From positions 1 to 20,382 of the IMG/VR virus record IMGVR_UViG_3300033182_000048: 20,382 nt of DNA. The stretch is one strand, 5' to 3'. Position 1 is the first letter of the stretch, and each line of letters begins with the position of its first letter. The notes under the pieces are model-generated. The model was not told where the DNA came from. It searched no databases and was given only the letters and a program-made list of their open reading frames with translations. Source of the DNA: a virus. The position numbers and the translations under genes were made by a program. Positions 5,814 to 12,121 of this stretch are shown here, one piece after another.

Positions 5814-6019
5814 GTAACATAGAATTAGCACAGAAAAGAAAAAAAGAAGTTATAACTAAGTATGGAGGTAAAAATTTATCCAGAATGCTTGGTATCTCTC
5901 ATCCAGCAGTATCTAAATGGAAAGTTATACCTCCATTTCGTGCTTTTCAGATTGCAAAGTTAGGTGATTTTAGTATAGAATACATTAGACCAGATTTAAG
6001 AATTACGCCAGAACGCTAG
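5810..6019 (+). CDS. YdaS-like Cro-type HTH regulator
   Basis: A 69-residue protein whose core (NLSRMLGISHPAVSKWK, about residues 22-38) is a helix-turn-helix: the recognition helix HPAVSKWK is followed by IPPFRAFQIAKL and IEYIRPDLR. 'A-V-S-x-W-K-x-(I/V)-P....I.........RPDL' is the signature of YdaS/Cro-like regulators of prophages. It would bind DNA as a dimer and is the best candidate to read the palindromes at 5515-5572 and elsewhere in this window. No larger CI-like repressor is seen here. Start ATG overlaps the upstream TGA. Confidence 0.8.
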   Translation: MSNIELAQKRKKEVITKYGGKNLSRMLGISHPAVSKWKVIPPFRAFQIAKLGDFSIEYIRPDLRITPER

Positions 6020-6192
6020 GCGTAGCGCATCTCCCGAATAGCGTAAAAGTATAGCGTTTTGATGGGGCGGATTTCCCTCTTTTATCATCTTTTAGTTAAG
6101 GTTTACCGCCCCATCCCCTCTCCCCATCATTTATGGCAATGCTATAGCAATGCTAAAAAATCGCATCATTTTGCTAATGGCAAAAGTATCCC

Positions 6193-6234
6193 CTTCATCT
6201 TCACCTTCATCTTCACCTACACCTACAACTACAT
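6193..6234 (+). repeat. Seven tandem hexamers CTWCAH
   Basis: Reads CTTCAT, CTTCAC, CTTCAT, CTTCAC, CTACAC, CTACAA, CTACAT without interruption; the first four form two perfect copies of a 12-bp unit. The plus strand of the tract has no G at all. A further CTACAT lies at 6251-6256. Confidence 0.9.
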
Positions 6235-6246
6235 CCAAGATAGCCC

Positions 6247-6295
6247 TTGACTACATCTTATTTCTGAAGTAAAAAACAAAATTAACTAAACTTAA
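6247..6295 (+). promoter_or_regulatory. Promoter with operator-like site ahead of the DUF1376 gene
   Basis: TTGACT at 6247-6252 and TAAAAA at 6270-6275 are 17 bp apart. Immediately downstream, 6282-6295 reads TTAACTAAACTTAA, one base away from the TTAAC-N4-GTTAA palindrome, at the expected transcription start and directly before the ATG at 6297. It would place replication genes under the same regulator; the mismatch lowers confidence. Confidence 0.45.
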
Positions 6296-6296
6296 T

Positions 6297-6692
6297 ATGC
6301 GAAAATCTACAACAGACGAACAAAGCCCTGCATTTCAATTCTATGCAGGTGATTGGATTTCTGATCCAAACAGAATGAAACTATCTTTAGAAGAACAAGG
6401 CGCATATGTTTTATTATATTGTCATTGTTGGCGTGGATTTAGAATACCAAAAGATTTTGAAATCATGTCTAGAATGTTAAATTGTAGAACAGAAAAAATA
6501 GAAAAAATCTATCCTAAAATAAAACATTTGTTTGAGGAAAAAAAAGAGAAAGATGGTATCACTTATCTGTATTGTATTCAAGCTGAAGAAGAACGTAAAG
6601 AACAAGCAAAGAATAGACGTAAGAGATCTATCGCAGGTAAGTTAGGTGCTAAAAAAAGATGGAGTGATGAAAGCCTAGAAGAAGATGAGTAA
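6297..6692 (+). CDS. DUF1376/YdaU-like replication protein
   Basis: A 131-residue protein whose N-terminal two thirds match the DUF1376 (YdaU) domain: PAFQFYAGDWISDPNRMKLS, LEEQGAYVLLYCHCW, and RIPKDFEIMSRMLNC. The C-terminus is highly charged (ERKEQAKNRRKR, then SIAGKLGAKKRW). DUF1376 proteins sit at the replication-initiator position in lambdoid and Rac-like phages and often form the N-terminal domain of replisome-organising proteins. The RRKRSxAGxxGAKxRW tail is typical. Here it is a short stand-alone version, next to primase and helicase genes, so a role in recruiting host helicase or opening the origin is likely but not proven. Confidence 0.85.
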   Translation: MRKSTTDEQSPAFQFYAGDWISDPNRMKLSLEEQGAYVLLYCHCWRGFRIPKDFEIMSRMLNCRTEKIEKIYPKIKHLFEEKKEKDGITYLYCIQAEEERKEQAKNRRKRSIAGKLGAKKRWSDESLEEDE

Positions 6693-6903
6693 GATAATAA
6701 TTTTTTTATTAGCTTGTACTAATTGTCAATTAGAAAGATTAATGATTGATTATAATTACAAAGATGTTTCTGATTGTTCAGACAAAGCAAATGAAGTTAT
6801 ACAAGAAATTGCTGAATTTCATTGGTACGAGGAAGGAAAATATAATCATTCAGCTTATTATACTCCAGATGGTAAATTAATTATTGGACATAGATGTGAT
6901 TAA
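6685..6903 (+). CDS. Small exported cysteine-containing protein, 72 aa
   Basis: Begins MSKIIIFLLACTNCQLERL, a short signal-like segment, then YKDVSDCSDKANEV and a polar region ending IIGHRCD. Layout matches the two exported proteins of the leftward operon (2499-2714, 2837-3055): a hydrophobic start, a DxxxC near residue 31, and a last cysteine close to the C-terminus. It is odd to find it wedged between two replication genes. ATG at 6685 overlaps the DUF1376 stop by 8 nt and is preceded by GAAGAAG. A superinfection or envelope role is possible; function unknown. Confidence 0.65.
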   Translation: MSKIIIFLLACTNCQLERLMIDYNYKDVSDCSDKANEVIQEIAEFHWYEEGKYNHSAYYTPDGKLIIGHRCD

Positions 6904-7741
6904 TTTTACAGAACAAAGTCATTACAGTATGTTTTTAGATTACTTCGGTGACAAACATACATTCCAAACATTTGATGATAAAATTATAAACAAAAGATTA
7001 ATCAAACAATTACACGGAAGTATTAAACAACACTTTAATCAACTTGCAGAATTAAATCAAAAAGGTGCAGGTATATATTTTACTGTAAATGAAACAGATC
7101 TATTTGGTAGAACAACACAACATATCAAATCAATACGTGCTGTATTTATAGATCTTGATGGTGCGCCATTACCAGATAAGTTTGATGTACCACCAAGTAT
7201 TGTTTTAAATACAAGTCCAAACAAATATCATTGTTATTGGATTGTCAAAGATATGCCATTAGAAAGTTTTAGTTTGTATCAAGAAGCGTTGGCTAATAAA
7301 TTTAATGCAGATCCAAAAGTGAAAGATCTACCACGTGTGATGAGAGTTGCAGGTTTTTATCATAACAAACGTAAACCTTATCCTGTAAAAATTATCCAAT
7401 GTACTTCGCAAGAACCATACACCATGAAAGAAATCAAAGAAGGATTAGGATTAAAAAGGCCAGAACGTAAAGTTATTAATTACGAACCGTCTATGTATAA
7501 AGGTAAGTACACAGGCACATTACGATATGGATGCGGTGAAGGTGATAGACATGAACGATTAGTTAAGATGTTGATCGCAATAAGAACTAGAGGTGAAAGT
7601 TTTGAGTATGCAAAACAAGAAGCACTAGAGTTTGCGAAACATTGCATTCCACCAGAAAACCCAAACGAAGTTTTATTTCAACTTAACGATATATGGAAAC
7701 GATATGAACCTACTACGAGATTATCAAAAACAAGCAATTAA
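6896..7741 (+). CDS. RepB-type (AEP superfamily) DNA primase
   Basis: About 281 residues from GTG 6896, preceded by GGA at a suitable distance; TTG 6884 is an alternative. The archaeo-eukaryotic primase core is recognisable: GAGIYFTVNETD, then AVFIDLDGAPLP with the catalytic pair Asp86-x-Asp88, SIVLNTSPNKYHCYWIV with His112, and LPRVMRVAGFYHNKRKPYPV with His156. This order matches RepB_primase (plasmid RSF1010 RepB') relatives in phages. It should make primers or initiate synthesis at the origin. It overlaps the helicase gene downstream by 38 nt, indicating a coupled primase-helicase pair. Confidence 0.85.
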   Translation: MINFTEQSHYSMFLDYFGDKHTFQTFDDKIINKRLIKQLHGSIKQHFNQLAELNQKGAGIYFTVNETDLFGRTTQHIKSIRAVFIDLDGAPLPDKFDVPPSIVLNTSPNKYHCYWIVKDMPLESFSLYQEALANKFNADPKVKDLPRVMRVAGFYHNKRKPYPVKIIQCTSQEPYTMKEIKEGLGLKRPERKVINYEPSMYKGKYTGTLRYGCGEGDRHERLVKMLIAIRTRGESFEYAKQEALEFAKHCIPPENPNEVLFQLNDIWKRYEPTTRLSKTSN

Positions 7742-9197
7742 AGATATACGTCATTACTTTAGTCACGGCAAAAAAAGAATATTACTTGTTGCGCCAACAG
7801 GTAGTGGTAAAACTGTCATTGCATCATCTATGTTAGATCAAGCAAAAGACAAAGGAAACTTCGGTTTGTTTGTGGCCCACAGACGAGAACTTGTTATGCA
7901 ATGCAGTAAGAAGTTAGCTGACTTTGATATTAAACATGGTGTAATTATGGCTAGTAAAACACCTAATCATTATGCAGATGTACAAGTAGCATCTATACAA
8001 ACATTTACATCAAGAGTTGACAGACATGATTTTATAAAACCAAATGCAAGTTTAATTATTATTGATGAGGCCCATAGATCTACATCATCATCATTTAAAA
8101 AACTAATTGCAGAATATCCAGACGCATGGGTCATAGGCCTTACTGCAACACCATGTAGAGCAGATGGTAAAGGTCTTGGTAATATTTATCAGGAACTTGT
8201 TGAGTGTGGTAACATCAAAGAACTTACTACAAAAGGTTATTTAGTACCAAATAGAATAGTTGCACCTACAATACCAGACTTACAGAACATTAGAATAGTT
8301 GCAGGTGATTATGAAAAAAGATCATTAGACAACAAAATGAATACACCAAAACTTGTTGGTGATATTGTATCTCATTGGGTTAGACATGGTGAGAACAGGC
8401 CAACTGTAGTGTTTGCTGTATCTATTAAACATTCAAAATACATTGCAAATATATTTAGACAAAACGGGATACCCGCAGGTCATATTGATGGTGAGATGCC
8501 AGAAATAGAACGTGAACAACAATTAGAAAAACTAGACAAGGGTGAGATCAAAGTATTATCTAACTGTATGGTCTTGACTGAAGGTTGGGATCAACCAAAA
8601 GTATCATGTGTTATTATTGCAAGACCAACTAAATCATATTCATTGTATTTACAAATGGTGGGTAGAAGTTTAAGACCCGCAGAAAATAAAAAAGACACGC
8701 TTATCATTGATCATAGTGGGTGTGTATATGAACATGGTTTCCCAGAAGATGTGCCTAAATGGGAACTGAAAGTATCAAAAGAAAAAGAACGTAAAAAGAA
8801 AGAACCAAAACCAATAGAGAAACAACCATTTACGTGTGTACAATGTGATACAGTTTATAAACCTACAAAGGAAGACCCTGCTTGTCCAAACTGTGCATTT
8901 ATACCTACCAAAAAAGAAAAGATGATTTTAATAGAACAAGGTAGATTAGTTGAACTACCAAAAATGAAACCCAATGCACAAGACAAAGAAAACTTTTATG
9001 CACAATTAGTTTATTATGCACGACAAAAAGGTTTTAAAGAAGGATGGGCAAGTTGGACATTCAAAAGAAAGTATGGACACTTTCCTCATTCTAAAAAAGT
9101 ATTTCCTGTAGCTACAGGTAAAGATGTCATGAATTTTATACAACATTGTAATATTGCTAGAGCCAAATCTAAAAACATAAAGGAGTTAAGTATATGA
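7704..9197 (+). CDS. SF2 DEAD/DEAH-box helicase with zinc ribbon
   Basis: A 497-residue helicase from ATG 7704, chosen over an upstream in-frame ATG (7632) because GGA sits at good distance and the protein then starts at the canonical MNLLRDYQKQAI Q-motif region. Walker A APTGSGKT (30-37), DEAH (121-124), LTATP (146-150) and QMVGRSLRP (317-325) are all intact. A C-terminal zinc ribbon has C378-x2-C381 and C394-x2-C397. Family members (SSL2/RecQ-like phage helicases) unwind replication forks or recombination intermediates. It pairs with the primase whose gene overlaps it. Confidence 0.95.
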   Translation: MNLLRDYQKQAIKDIRHYFSHGKKRILLVAPTGSGKTVIASSMLDQAKDKGNFGLFVAHRRELVMQCSKKLADFDIKHGVIMASKTPNHYADVQVASIQTFTSRVDRHDFIKPNASLIIIDEAHRSTSSSFKKLIAEYPDAWVIGLTATPCRADGKGLGNIYQELVECGNIKELTTKGYLVPNRIVAPTIPDLQNIRIVAGDYEKRSLDNKMNTPKLVGDIVSHWVRHGENRPTVVFAVSIKHSKYIANIFRQNGIPAGHIDGEMPEIEREQQLEKLDKGEIKVLSNCMVLTEGWDQPKVSCVIIARPTKSYSLYLQMVGRSLRPAENKKDTLIIDHSGCVYEHGFPEDVPKWELKVSKEKERKKKEPKPIEKQPFTCVQCDTVYKPTKEDPACPNCAFIPTKKEKMILIEQGRLVELPKMKPNAQDKENFYAQLVYYARQKGFKEGWASWTFKRKYGHFPHSKKVFPVATGKDVMNFIQHCNIARAKSKNIKELSI

Positions 9198-9556
9198 GTG
9201 AAGAAGTATTAGAAATGCACATGGATAAATTACGTAATATTGGTCAAAAACACGCAGTAGCTAAAGCTAATTTAACTGCGTTAGAACATGGCAGAAAGAT
9301 ATTATTGGCTACACTAATGAAGGAAAAGATGATAAATTCAAATACAGGAAAATTAGATAGTGTAAATGCCCAAGAAAGAGAAGCCAGAACAGACAAAAGA
9401 TATCAAAAACATATTGATAAACTTGCAAATGCTGTGCAGGAGGAGGCGAAATGGCATTGGGAAAAGCGTTGTGTTGAGATCAATTTTGAAACATGGAAAA
9501 CAAAAATGATTAATCAAATGAAAGAAGCAAAAAGTTATGGCCTACAAAAAACGTAA
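9194..9556 (+). CDS. Hypothetical helical protein in the replication operon, 120 aa
   Basis: A charged, almost entirely helical 120-residue protein with AKANLTALEHGRKILLATLM, then NAQEREARTDKRYQKHID and W-containing helices (EEAKWHWEKRCVEINFETWK). The AQERxAxxxxxYxxHxxxL pattern recurs in small phage proteins near recombination genes, but I cannot name the family. It has a strong Shine-Dalgarno (AAAGGAG) and its ATG overlaps the helicase TGA (ATGA). A DNA recombination accessory role is a guess from position. Confidence 0.75.
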   Translation: MSEEVLEMHMDKLRNIGQKHAVAKANLTALEHGRKILLATLMKEKMINSNTGKLDSVNAQEREARTDKRYQKHIDKLANAVQEEAKWHWEKRCVEINFETWKTKMINQMKEAKSYGLQKT

Positions 9557-9854
9557 ACGAAAAGAGCCAGAACTATATACCTACGATAAGTATGAATGTT
9601 GGTGGGAGGATCATTCATCTGATTGTGAATGGAAAGACATTAAAGAAGCAGAAAAAGATAAACCAGAAATATGTTTTACTGAAGGTTATCTATTAAAAAA
9701 AGATAAAGATTGTCATATCTTCGTTATGTCATTTTCACATAATCAGATAGGTGATGAAATGATTGTTGCTAATAAAAATATACTAGAACTTAAAAAGGTG
9801 GGTACAAAAACATTTTACGTAAAAGACTTTCAATATGGCACGTACAAAAACTAA
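9537..9854 (+). CDS. Hypothetical 105-aa protein
   Basis: Starts MAYKKRKRKEPELYTYDKYE, continues with a tryptophan- and acid-rich stretch (CWWEDHSSDCEWKDI) and a beta-rich C-terminal half with alternating hydrophobics (EMIVANKNILELKKVG). It resembles small, SH3-like single-domain proteins of phages (WWEDHxS...W..) but I do not recognise a family. It overlaps both neighbours by 20 nt, so it belongs to the replication operon. A nucleic-acid or protein binding role would fit the basic N-terminus. Confidence 0.7.
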   Translation: MAYKKRKRKEPELYTYDKYECWWEDHSSDCEWKDIKEAEKDKPEICFTEGYLLKKDKDCHIFVMSFSHNQIGDEMIVANKNILELKKVGTKTFYVKDFQYGTYKN

Positions 9855-10137
9855 ACACGAAAAAATCCATATGCAGAAAGTCGCTGATCTTGGATGTATC
9901 ATTTGTCGTAAGATGGGATTTCCAGATAGCCCCGCTGAACTACACCATATCAAAGACAAGACAGGCATGGGTAAGAAAGCTAGTAATCTAGAGGTTATTC
10001 CTCTATGCCCAAATCATCACAGACATGGTAAAGATGCTTATCATTCAAGCCCAAAAGAATTTACAAAAAAATGGGGAACTCAAAGAGAGTTGTTGACAGA
10101 AGTATTAACATATGTTAATTGTTGTGGTAAGTGCTAA
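9835..10137 (+). CDS. Ref-like HNH nuclease (RecA-dependent nuclease family)
   Basis: A 100-residue HNH protein: C21 and C24 in LGCIICRKMG, H37-H38 in LHHIKDKTGMG, and LCPNHHRHGKDAYHSSP with C58, H61 and H62, then FTKKWGTQRELL. The order C-x2-C / LHHI / PLCxxHHxxGxxxxHxxPxxFxxxxGTQxxLL is that of Ref-type nucleases, best known from phage P1, which cut DNA at RecA-formed displacement loops. The protein here is only the C-terminal catalytic domain, without Ref's N-terminal region. A perfect operator-like palindrome lies in its last codons (10105-10118). It is the last gene before a non-coding gap. Confidence 0.85.
   Translation: MARTKTKHEKIHMQKVADLGCIICRKMGFPDSPAELHHIKDKTGMGKKASNLEVIPLCPNHHRHGKDAYHSSPKEFTKKWGTQRELLTEVLTYVNCCGKC
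10105..10118. promoter_or_regulatory. Operator-like palindrome inside the HNH gene
   Basis: TTAACATATGTTAA is a perfect copy of the TTAAC-N4-GTTAA palindrome, extended to 16 bp by a flanking A and T. It lies in the 3' end of the HNH coding sequence, 12 bp after a TTGACA at 10093-10098. It may regulate an internal promoter for the gene at 10247, or be a chance match fixed by coding. Confidence 0.45.
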
Positions 10138-10246
10138 TGCACCTAGTACCTAGCGGTACGGCGAAAACAACTATATAGAGGGTCGCTATAAAAAGAAAGA
10201 AGATAAGTATCAGAATAATGAACGGCGCTTCACCCTCTAAATTATT
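10138..10246. other. Intergenic segment with hairpins
   Basis: It holds a 5-bp hairpin GTACC-TAGC-GGTAC (10146-10159) directly after the HNH stop and an 8-bp inverted repeat, TAGAGGGT (10176-10183) with ACCCTCTA (10232-10239), ending eight bases before the next ATG. No T-run follows either stem, so neither is an obvious terminator. The second stem could place the next gene's start next to a structured leader. Confidence 0.45.
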
Positions 10247-10609
10247 ATGAGTATAAATTATAAAAAGCTAAAACGATTATTTCAAGACGGTGAATATCAA
10301 ATGATTGACACCTTAATCAATGTTGACGTTGATCTTATATCTAAAATTGATGATAACATGATTAAAAAAGGTTTTGCGGAAAAACATAACAATAAATATA
10401 AATCATTACTATCTCAAAGAGAACTAGAATTATTTACTACCGTTAAAATGATAGCTAACGGTCATATTAGATTTTTAATTAATGCGCTATCCACTATTTT
10501 AAAAGATAATGAAGATGCTAAAACTATACATAGATTAGAAAAAGAATGTACTACTCTTAAAAATGTAATTGATGCAAAACAAAAAGAAATAGAAAGATTA
10601 AATGGCTAA
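10247..10609 (+). CDS. Hypothetical 120-aa coiled-coil protein
   Basis: A 120-residue protein; residues about 60-85 are a hydrophobic helical stretch (MIANGHIRFLINALSTIL) and 90-120 a heptad-like coiled coil (IHRLEKECTTLKNVIDAKQK). The N-terminal half may be a small winged-helix-like fold (YKKLKRLFQDGEYQMIDTLI, then DDNMIKKGFAEKHNNKY), a pattern seen in phage proteins that regulate transcription, but this is a weak reading. The start has no strong Shine-Dalgarno (CTAAATTATT). Its stop lies inside the next small gene, so the two are linked. Confidence 0.65.
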   Translation: MSINYKKLKRLFQDGEYQMIDTLINVDVDLISKIDDNMIKKGFAEKHNNKYKSLLSQRELELFTTVKMIANGHIRFLINALSTILKDNEDAKTIHRLEKECTTLKNVIDAKQKEIERLNG

Positions 10610-10730
10610 ACAAAAATTTACTCATTTTGTACCAAGGCCAAAACCAAAGAAAAGACCAAGACGACATAAAAAAGACTTAAACAAGCATGAAAAGAGATCG
10701 TACAAAAAGTACAACAATCAAGGTAGATAA
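10602..10730 (+). CDS. Small basic protein, 42 aa
   Basis: A 42-codon frame beginning ATG 10602, overlapping the previous gene by 8 nt. The protein starts MAKQKFTHFVPRPKPKKRPR, then RHKKDLNKHEKRSYKKYNNQ. More than a third of the residues are K or R, with a PRPKPKKRPRRHKKDLNKHE pattern that recurs in small marine phage proteins (from memory). Such composition suggests nucleic acid binding, possibly ribosome- or DNA-associated; function unknown. Confidence 0.7.
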   Translation: MAKQKFTHFVPRPKPKKRPRRHKKDLNKHEKRSYKKYNNQGR

Positions 10731-10824
10731 GCCAAGAATTAATTGGAAAAAGAAATATCTAAAATTAAAAGAAAAGTATAAAAAATTAAGGGAGGATTAC
10801 GAGTTTGTTCGTTTCCTCCCTTAA
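10687..10824 (+). CDS. Small charged protein ending in the terminator, 45 aa
   Basis: A 45-codon frame beginning MKRDRTKSTTIKVDKPRINW and continuing with a lysine-rich helix to EFVRFLP. It overlaps the 42-aa gene by 44 nt in another frame, and its last 13 codons are written within the hairpin terminator at 10786-10824, whose final TAA is also its stop. It is the last rightward gene before the operons converge. The long overlap lowers confidence, but its SD-like GCATGAAAAG context and high charge fit the neighbours. Confidence 0.45.
   Translation: MKRDRTKSTTIKVDKPRINWKKKYLKLKEKYKKLREDYEFVRFLP
10786..10824 (-). terminator. Hairpin terminator between convergent operons
   Basis: An 11-bp perfect inverted repeat: TTAAGGGAGGA (10786-10796) and TCCTCCCTTAA (10814-10824), with a 17-nt loop. 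Read leftward, the stem is followed directly by a T-run (complement of AAAAAA at 10779-10785), the classic intrinsic terminator form, so it should stop the leftward operon that begins at 12595. Read rightward there is only a weak AT tail, so it may act there less efficiently. Confidence 0.85.
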
Positions 10825-10827
10825 CAT

Positions 10828-10965
10828 TTATAAAAGAATTGCACCTATCACAAAACCTACAATAAAACAAACGATTTCAGTTCTGTAATAAAGTGATTTA
10901 GTTTTTAGATCCTCTGTCCATTTTTTAGTAATGAACAGAGTTTTACCAAATAAATTTATTATCAT
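10828..10965 (-). CDS. Small membrane protein, 45 aa
   Basis: A 45-codon frame directly upstream of the terminator. It begins MIINLFGKTLFITKKWTEDL and ends with a hydrophobic helix IVCFIVGFVIGAILL (about residues 31-45), giving a tail-anchored protein. ATG overlaps the TGA of the next gene upstream (ATGA, 10962-10965), so it is translationally coupled. Last gene of the second leftward operon. Function unknown. Confidence 0.7.
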   Translation of the reverse strand: MIINLFGKTLFITKKWTEDLKTKSLYYRTEIVCFIVGFVIGAILL

Positions 10966-11192
10966 ACATCTACCCCCGTTTCTATTTTAAGATCAACAAG
11001 AACGTCTGTCAAATCATCTATAATAGTATCTAGACTTTCTTTAACATAACCGTCTGTATCACCTTTTAGTTTTTCTAGTCTATTTATTTGATTATTAAGA
11101 CCTGCAAGTGAAACACCAAATTTTTTACGACTATGCGCTTCAGCTTTGTTTTTGCTATCTCTATAATCGTGGCCATCATCTCTTTGTGTCAT
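10962..11192 (-). CDS. Hypothetical 76-aa protein
   Basis: An acidic helical protein: polar N-terminus (MTQRDDGHDYRDSKNKAEAH), then LAGLNNQINRLEKLKGDTDG and a C-terminal helix DTIIDDLTDVLVDLKIETGV. I do not recognise a family. It has one of the best ribosome binding sites in the window (AAAGGAGG before the ATG at 1119x). It lies between genes for two small acidic proteins and a small membrane protein in the leftward accessory operon, consistent with host-interaction roles that cannot be seen from sequence. Confidence 0.7.
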   Translation of the reverse strand: MTQRDDGHDYRDSKNKAEAHSRKKFGVSLAGLNNQINRLEKLKGDTDGYVKESLDTIIDDLTDVLVDLKIETGVDV

Positions 11193-11204
11193 TATTTTCC
11201 TCCT

Positions 11205-11414
11205 TTAGTAAGTTTGTTTAAATCCATCATTACAATCAGCAAATATAATTAATTCTTGATAATTAATTGAATTATCAAAATCATCTTTATTTATTTTGCA
11301 ATGATATATGTCTGGGTCTTCCTTATCTCTATCACAAGCGGTATGAACAGAAATTTTAACTTCGTCTTCTAATTCATAATTAAGTAATTCAGTTATCAAT
11401 TCTTTAACTGTCAT
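11205..11414 (-). CDS. Hypothetical acidic 69-aa protein
   Basis: A 69-residue acidic protein: MTVKELITELLNYELEDEVK, a beta-rich middle (ISVHTACDRDKEDPDIYHCK) and LIIFADCNDGFKQTY. The opening 'MTVKELIxxLxxxxxxxEV' is a common start in small phage and bacterial proteins (often a beta-strand domain), but the function is unknown. Its ATG is preceded by GGAGGT and overlaps the TGA of the upstream gene. Confidence 0.7.
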   Translation of the reverse strand: MTVKELITELLNYELEDEVKISVHTACDRDKEDPDIYHCKINKDDFDNSINYQELIIFADCNDGFKQTY

Positions 11415-11635
11415 TGATTTACCTCCGTCATAGTGACCTGTATGTGTATATTAACACCTTGTTCACCATTTATTTTACGATCTATTGATTTTAATAAATC
11501 TAGAAAATCATCTACATTTATATATTCATCACTAGCCGTGTGAAATAACACTTTGTCTTTTTCACGTTTGTCTTTTTTTGGATTGTACTTTGATCCAATT
11601 TTATTTATTGCATAACTATCTACGTATGTACTCAT
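11411..11635 (-). CDS. Hypothetical 74-aa protein
   Basis: A 74-residue protein starting MSTYVDSYAINKIGSKYNPK, with a charged middle (KDKREKDKVLFHTASDEYIN) and a C-terminal beta-rich end (GVNIHIQVTMTEVNQ). No family recognised. It has AAGGA ahead of the ATG and is coupled to the next gene by an ATGA overlap. Acidic helix VDDFLDLLKSIDRKI may pair with the similar small proteins downstream; this is speculative. Confidence 0.65.
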   Translation of the reverse strand: MSTYVDSYAINKIGSKYNPKKDKREKDKVLFHTASDEYINVDDFLDLLKSIDRKINGEQGVNIHIQVTMTEVNQ

Positions 11636-11636
11636 T

Positions 11637-11795
11637 TTAGTCCTTTCTAGTTGTTGAGGGTAATGAATTAAATAGCATTATTGTTCCCCCAACTGCCAAC
11701 AATAATCCAACTATTCTATCACCGTGAAATGATAACAAGCATCCAAGAAATGCGAGGGCAAAGCCCCCGCAAGTCATTAAAATACGGCTAACCAT
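11637..11795 (-). CDS. Small two-helix membrane protein, 52 aa
   Basis: A 52-codon frame in the gap between two larger genes: MVSRILMTCGGFALAFLGCL gives one membrane helix, IVGLLLAVGGTIMLFN the second, joined by a short SFHGDR turn, with a basic tail (TTRKD). This is the shape of a small holin or an inner-membrane effector such as a superinfection-exclusion peptide. Its ATG overlaps the stop of the upstream gene (TAATG). The two glycines in each helix (CGG, VGG) would allow tight packing. Function unknown. Confidence 0.7.
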   Translation of the reverse strand: MVSRILMTCGGFALAFLGCLLSFHGDRIVGLLLAVGGTIMLFNSLPSTTRKD

Positions 11796-12121
11796 TACAG
11801 ACCTTCATATTTTAATAGTTTATAATTATCAAACAGAGCTGAAGCTAAATTCGATATTACACTAAAAGCCATATTCATTCCGCAACCGCTAACACCTACG
11901 CTATTGGTCTTGACTTTAAATGGATAACCAAGAGCAACTGCAATATTGTAAGATAACCAATTTTTACGAACTTGACCGTTCTCAACATTAAATTTATAAA
12001 AATCAATATGTCTGTACATACCGCTAGGCGATACATTTCTAATAATGTAATAGATTGTATCACCTTCCTTGACCCACTTTCTTAAATTTTCAATCGCTTC
12101 ATCTTTTGTTAACATTGCCAT
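11795..12121 (-). CDS. Conserved protein with RxVSxSGM and GCGMxM motifs
   Basis: A 108-residue protein: an N-terminal helix (LTKDEAIENLRKWVKEGDTI), a beta-rich middle with NVSPSGMYRHIDFYKF, and VSGCGMNMAFSVISNLASAL. The combination 'Y.(I/V)(L/I)R.VS.SGM.R.I..Y...' and 'GV.V.GCGMxMxF.(L/V)...L..aLF' is a distinctive small family I have seen in many phages and some actinobacteria; no function is known to me. The start has GGAGGG at good distance (MAM with two ATGs possible). It overlaps the upstream 55-aa gene by 23 nt. Confidence 0.7.
   Translation of the reverse strand: MAMLTKDEAIENLRKWVKEGDTIYYIIRNVSPSGMYRHIDFYKFNVENGQVRKNWLSYNIAVALGYPFKVKTNSVGVSGCGMNMAFSVISNLASALFDNYKLLKYEGL

Larger units (their letters stand above)
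6020..6296. other. Gene-poor repeat-rich block between regulator and replication genes
   Basis: This 277-bp stretch holds no gene I trust. It is richer in C than its surroundings and contains, in order: two ATAGCGT repeats (6038-6044, 6051-6057) facing an inverted AACGCTA (6012-6018); a 10-bp inverted repeat, GATGGGGCGG (6061-6070) with CCGCCCCATC (6106-6115); two GCAATGCTA repeats 11 bp apart (6136-6144, 6147-6155); and seven tandem hexamers of form CTWCAH (6193-6234). A promoter and an operator-like site precede the next gene. Iterons plus a skewed tract just ahead of primase and helicase make a replication origin plausible; a structured leader or antisense RNA is the alternative. Confidence 0.55.

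Noticed and set aside
6193-6234. CRISPR-like repeat array
   Set aside because: The units are 6 bp tandem copies without spacers, so this is a simple repeat and not a CRISPR.
6059-6250. A 61-63 codon rightward frame over the repeat block
   Set aside because: No ribosome binding site; its odd composition (FIFTFIFTYTYNY) is a by-product of the tandem hexamers and inverted repeats. It is more likely non-coding.
7632-7703. Longer N-terminus for the helicase
   Set aside because: These 24 codons lie wholly inside the primase gene and the extra residues do not look like helicase sequence; ATG 7704 has a better ribosome binding site.
10138-10246. tRNA-like fold after the HNH gene
   Set aside because: The stems have the wrong spacing, with no T-loop consensus; it was reported only as hairpins.
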